Below, one piece after another: positions 50,564-52,521 of a DNA stretch of 52,521 nt. The stretch spans positions 1-52,521 of the forward strand of contig JAHEAA010000014.1 of the NCBI GenBank assembly GCA_019721035.1. The letters run 5' to 3'. Made by a program: the position numbers and the translations under genes. This DNA comes from Candidatus Sysuiplasma acidicola. Its GTDB lineage: Archaea; Thermoplasmatota; Thermoplasmata; Sysuiplasmatales; Sysuiplasmataceae. The notes beneath the pieces are model-generated. The model saw nothing but the letters and a program-made list of their open reading frames with translations, had not been told where the DNA came from and did not search any database. The stretch's first letter is position 1, and every line of letters begins with the position of its first letter.

Positions 50564-52521
50564 CTCCTCCTCAGCCTCGGATTGACAACCTCATCCAGAC
50601 CCCTGGAAACGAATACGAATGCGAATATGAAGGCGGTAAGCGCGATTGACGGCGGTAGAATCCACCAGGGTGCCCTTGCTGCGAGGAAGAAATTGGAAAG
50701 CGTCGCATTCAGCATTGCTCCCCACGTGGATATAGCAAGTGGAGCTACGCCAAGAAACTGTAGTGTTGAAACACCTGCGACTGCACCGCCGATTCCGACG
50801 GCCGTAAAATATGCAAGCAAGGGAGTCATATTGGAGAGGAAGTGCCTGCGGAGTATCTGCATACTTCCGGCTCCTGAAACTTTTGCGGCCTCAATGAAAG
50901 CATGTGTCCTGATGGAACGCACCACTCCAATAAGCGTAAAGGTGGTAAACGGCCAGCCCACTAGAGTTAACACTAATATGATATTGAAAAGCGACGGCCC
51001 AAGCACGGCTGACATCACAATCAGCAAGGCGATGAACGGGATAAGGAAAATGACAAGCGATACAGTTTCCACAACAGAACCGATGAAACCGCCGACGTAG
51101 CCGACAATCATTGCGAAAACTACAGATATTAAAATTATGCCTAGCGCAACGAATATGCCAATTTCCCAGTCATAAACGAAGCTCGCAACCCATTGACTCC
51201 ACACGTCCTGGCCGTAGATGTTTGTTCCCATAAGGTAAACGTTGCCTGAAGGAGCATGCAGTGTCGGCGGAATCGGGTTGATATCAACGCCATTGGTAGA
51301 ATAAAGCACGAGATAATGATTGTTTGTGATAAAAGCAATTGTGTCTGCCCCTGAAAAGGAGTCCCTGACGAGTATGGGTGACGATGTTTGCAAAGATGAG
51401 GAGTACCTCGCATGCCACTGAAATGGCTGTTTTCCGCCCAGTGCTGAAACAGACGTGAGAAATCCACGGTCTGTAGACAATATAAATGCCGAGGAGTCCG
51501 GAGCATATATTATGTTTCCAAACATCGTGCCTTCTCCAGTCGGTGTTGACACGATTGAATTACCGTTCACCAGCTTGTTAACATTGCTAACCAGATACAG
51601 ACGTGATGGCGTGGACACAACCGAGTATGCTGGAAAACCGGAGCTTCCGTAAGAAGACGAATATCCTATAATCTGCTCAGGAGTCTGATAGACTTTTACC
51701 GCCGTTCCATTATTGAGCATTATGCCATAATAACCGGTGCCGTCAGAAACAAACGCCATACTGCCGGGAACAGTGCTTAACTGGTAGTCGTATGGAATAT
51801 GTATGGGCAGATTAACATTTATGGGGGATGAGAGATTCGACTGCCAGTTCAGTTTGCCCGAAAATGCTTTGATTGAATACATCGTATTTCCCTGAGCGAT
51901 GAGAACCTGTGTCTGAGAGGTGTGTCCGGGCTGATAATTTGCCCCGACAAATGCGGGCTGGGAAGGTGTCTGGTTGCCTGCAAGCCTGAAGTGCCAGAGC
52001 TGAGTCAGGGGACTTGTATAATACGATGCGAGGTAAACGCCTGTACTGTTGCGGTAAACAGCGAACAGCATTCCGGGGATAAAGCCTGAAGACAGCGATG
52101 TTGAACTGCGGAAAGGGACCCACGCCGGTAGTGAAGAGGCAGTTGACTGCGAGTCTGAGACGACTGGCATCAACAAAGATTCATTGATCATTACAGTCTC
52201 ATTGTCCGTCAGAAAAGGCTCGCCGCTACCCGGACCATGATTGCCTGACCATTGAATTTTGCTCAGAGAAATTGTGCCATTGTTCGTCGAGAGAAGCAGA
52301 AAATTATTGTAAGACAGCGAGGAGTAACCACTGCCGACAAATGTAGAATAACTGGAAAGAGGAAATACAGAGGGGGGAAATGCGATTGTGCCGGAGGAAA
52401 GCTGGAGCTTAAGCAACGGATAAATTGTTCCATTGGTCGTTGTCGGACTGCCTCCAAGACCCACCCCATAAACCTGGCCTGAAGGAGTGCCTGCATAAAC
52501 GAGATAACTTCCCGCTGCTCC
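50560..52521 (-). CDS. DppC-type permease with large beta-propeller-like extracytoplasmic domain (partial)
   Basis: The gene is open to the right edge, so its N-terminus is missing; the first in-frame GTG in the window (52464) is inside coding sequence. The last about 220 residues are a DppC-type permease. They begin with YLMGTNIYGQDVWSQW, matching the family motif HPLGTDxxGRDVLSR, then five helices, the EAA loop AFIEAAKVSGAGSMQILRRH and the C-terminal GLDEVVNPRLRRR. In ordinary DppC this motif follows TM1 by about 50 residues. Here at least about 430 residues precede it. They are Ser/Thr/Asn/Gly-rich, with repeated strands and PQQ/YWTD-like propeller blades (VLIAQGNTMYSIKAFSGKLN, AFILSTDRGFLTSVSALGGK, AFITNNHYLVLYSTNG). 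TM1 is expected beyond the edge. I infer a propeller inserted in the TM1-TM2 loop, on the cell exterior. Confidence 0.85.
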   Translation of the reverse strand, partial: GAAGSYLVYAGTPSGQVYGVGLGGSPTTTNGTIYPLLKLQLSSGTIAFPPSVFPLSSYSTFVGSGYSSLSYNNFLLLSTNNGTISLSKIQWSGNHGPGSGEPFLTDNETVMINESLLMPVVSDSQSTASSLPAWVPFRSSTSLSSGFIPGMLFAVYRNSTGVYLASYYTSPLTQLWHFRLAGNQTPSQPAFVGANYQPGHTSQTQVLIAQGNTMYSIKAFSGKLNWQSNLSSPINVNLPIHIPYDYQLSTVPGSMAFVSDGTGYYGIMLNNGTAVKVYQTPEQIIGYSSSYGSSGFPAYSVVSTPSRLYLVSNVNKLVNGNSIVSTPTGEGTMFGNIIYAPDSSAFILSTDRGFLTSVSALGGKQPFQWHARYSSSLQTSSPILVRDSFSGADTIAFITNNHYLVLYSTNGVDINPIPPTLHAPSGNVYLMGTNIYGQDVWSQWVASFVYDWEIGIFVALGIILISVVFAMIVGYVGGFIGSVVETVSLVIFLIPFIALLIVMSAVLGPSLFNIILVLTLVGWPFTTFTLIGVVRSIRTHAFIEAAKVSGAGSMQILRRHFLSNMTPLLAYFTAVGIGGAVAGVSTLQFLGVAPLAISTWGAMLNATLSNFFLAARAPWWILPPSIALTAFIFAFVFVSRGLDEVVNPRLRRR

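Noticed and set aside
1-52521. CRISPR arrays, rRNA genes, complete insertion sequences
   Set aside because: No regularly spaced repeats, rRNA-like conserved blocks, or intact transposase with ends were seen; only the TnpB remnant at the left edge.

Overview
The window reads as chromosome of an archaeon, most likely a member of the Thermoplasmatota. Supporting genes are both subunits of topoisomerase VI, the archaeal L7Ae-S28e-L24e-NDK-aIF5B block, a DRG/TGS GTPase, a beta-CASP aCPSF2-like nuclease and a COG1340 coiled-coil protein. Many start codons are GTG or TTG. Many genes have an AT-rich TATA-like box about 25-30 nt upstream of the start, which suggests leaderless transcripts. The species cannot be named from the sequence. 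No tRNA, rRNA or CRISPR array was seen.

Layout. (1) 1-408: a 5'-truncated TnpB (IS200/IS605 OrfB) remnant. (2) 409-6994: a divergent molybdenum-hydroxylase locus. coxG, a MocA-like cytidylyltransferase and an HDAC-family deacetylase run leftward; xdhC/coxI-like, coxM, coxS and coxL run rightward. (3) 7138-10274: a GHMP sugar kinase, a coiled-coil protein and a sugar-1-phosphate nucleotidyltransferase, probably surface-glycan precursor synthesis. (4) 10315-13396: top6A/top6B. (5) 13512-19131: a zinc-ribbon membrane protein, a DRG GTPase, an ArsB/NhaD-type permease, RNase HIII and an EamA-type transporter. (6) 19193-23506: dapA-dapB-lysA-dapL, the aminotransferase variant of diaminopimelate/lysine synthesis in one overlapping operon. 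(7) 23992-27206: the ribosomal/translation operon. (8) 27270-28394: an HTH regulator and a cysteine-rich Rossmann protein. (9) 28484-34682: two MoxR-type modules. The first is DUF4129, a small membrane protein, MoxR, DUF58 and a membrane protein; the second is an AAA+ ATPase with a VWA protein. (10) 34782-37079: an isocitrate-dehydrogenase-type enzyme and aCPSF2, convergent. (11) 37213-45402: a complete oligopeptide-type ABC importer (binding protein, two ATPases, two permeases). (12) 45685-48283: a Kef-type antiporter and three small proteins. (13) 48308-52521: part of a second oligopeptide ABC importer with a fused double ATPase and an unusual permease.

The most unusual content is in the two peptide-transport loci. 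The second-locus permease carries at least about 430 residues of Ser/Thr/Asn-rich, beta-propeller-like sequence on the extracytoplasmic side, immediately before its conserved transmembrane domain, and it runs off the window. In the first locus the binding protein carries a membrane anchor and a PKD-like domain, and one ATPase has an insertion of about 150 residues between its Q-loop and ABC signature. Other points of interest are a nine-A slippery run that could join the AAA+ and VWA genes by -1 frameshifting, a DUF58 gene whose best start is CTG, a hairpin in the L7Ae leader, and perfect palindromes upstream of dapA and near the binding-protein and antiporter genes.

All functions are inferred from motifs read by eye. 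No database search was possible.
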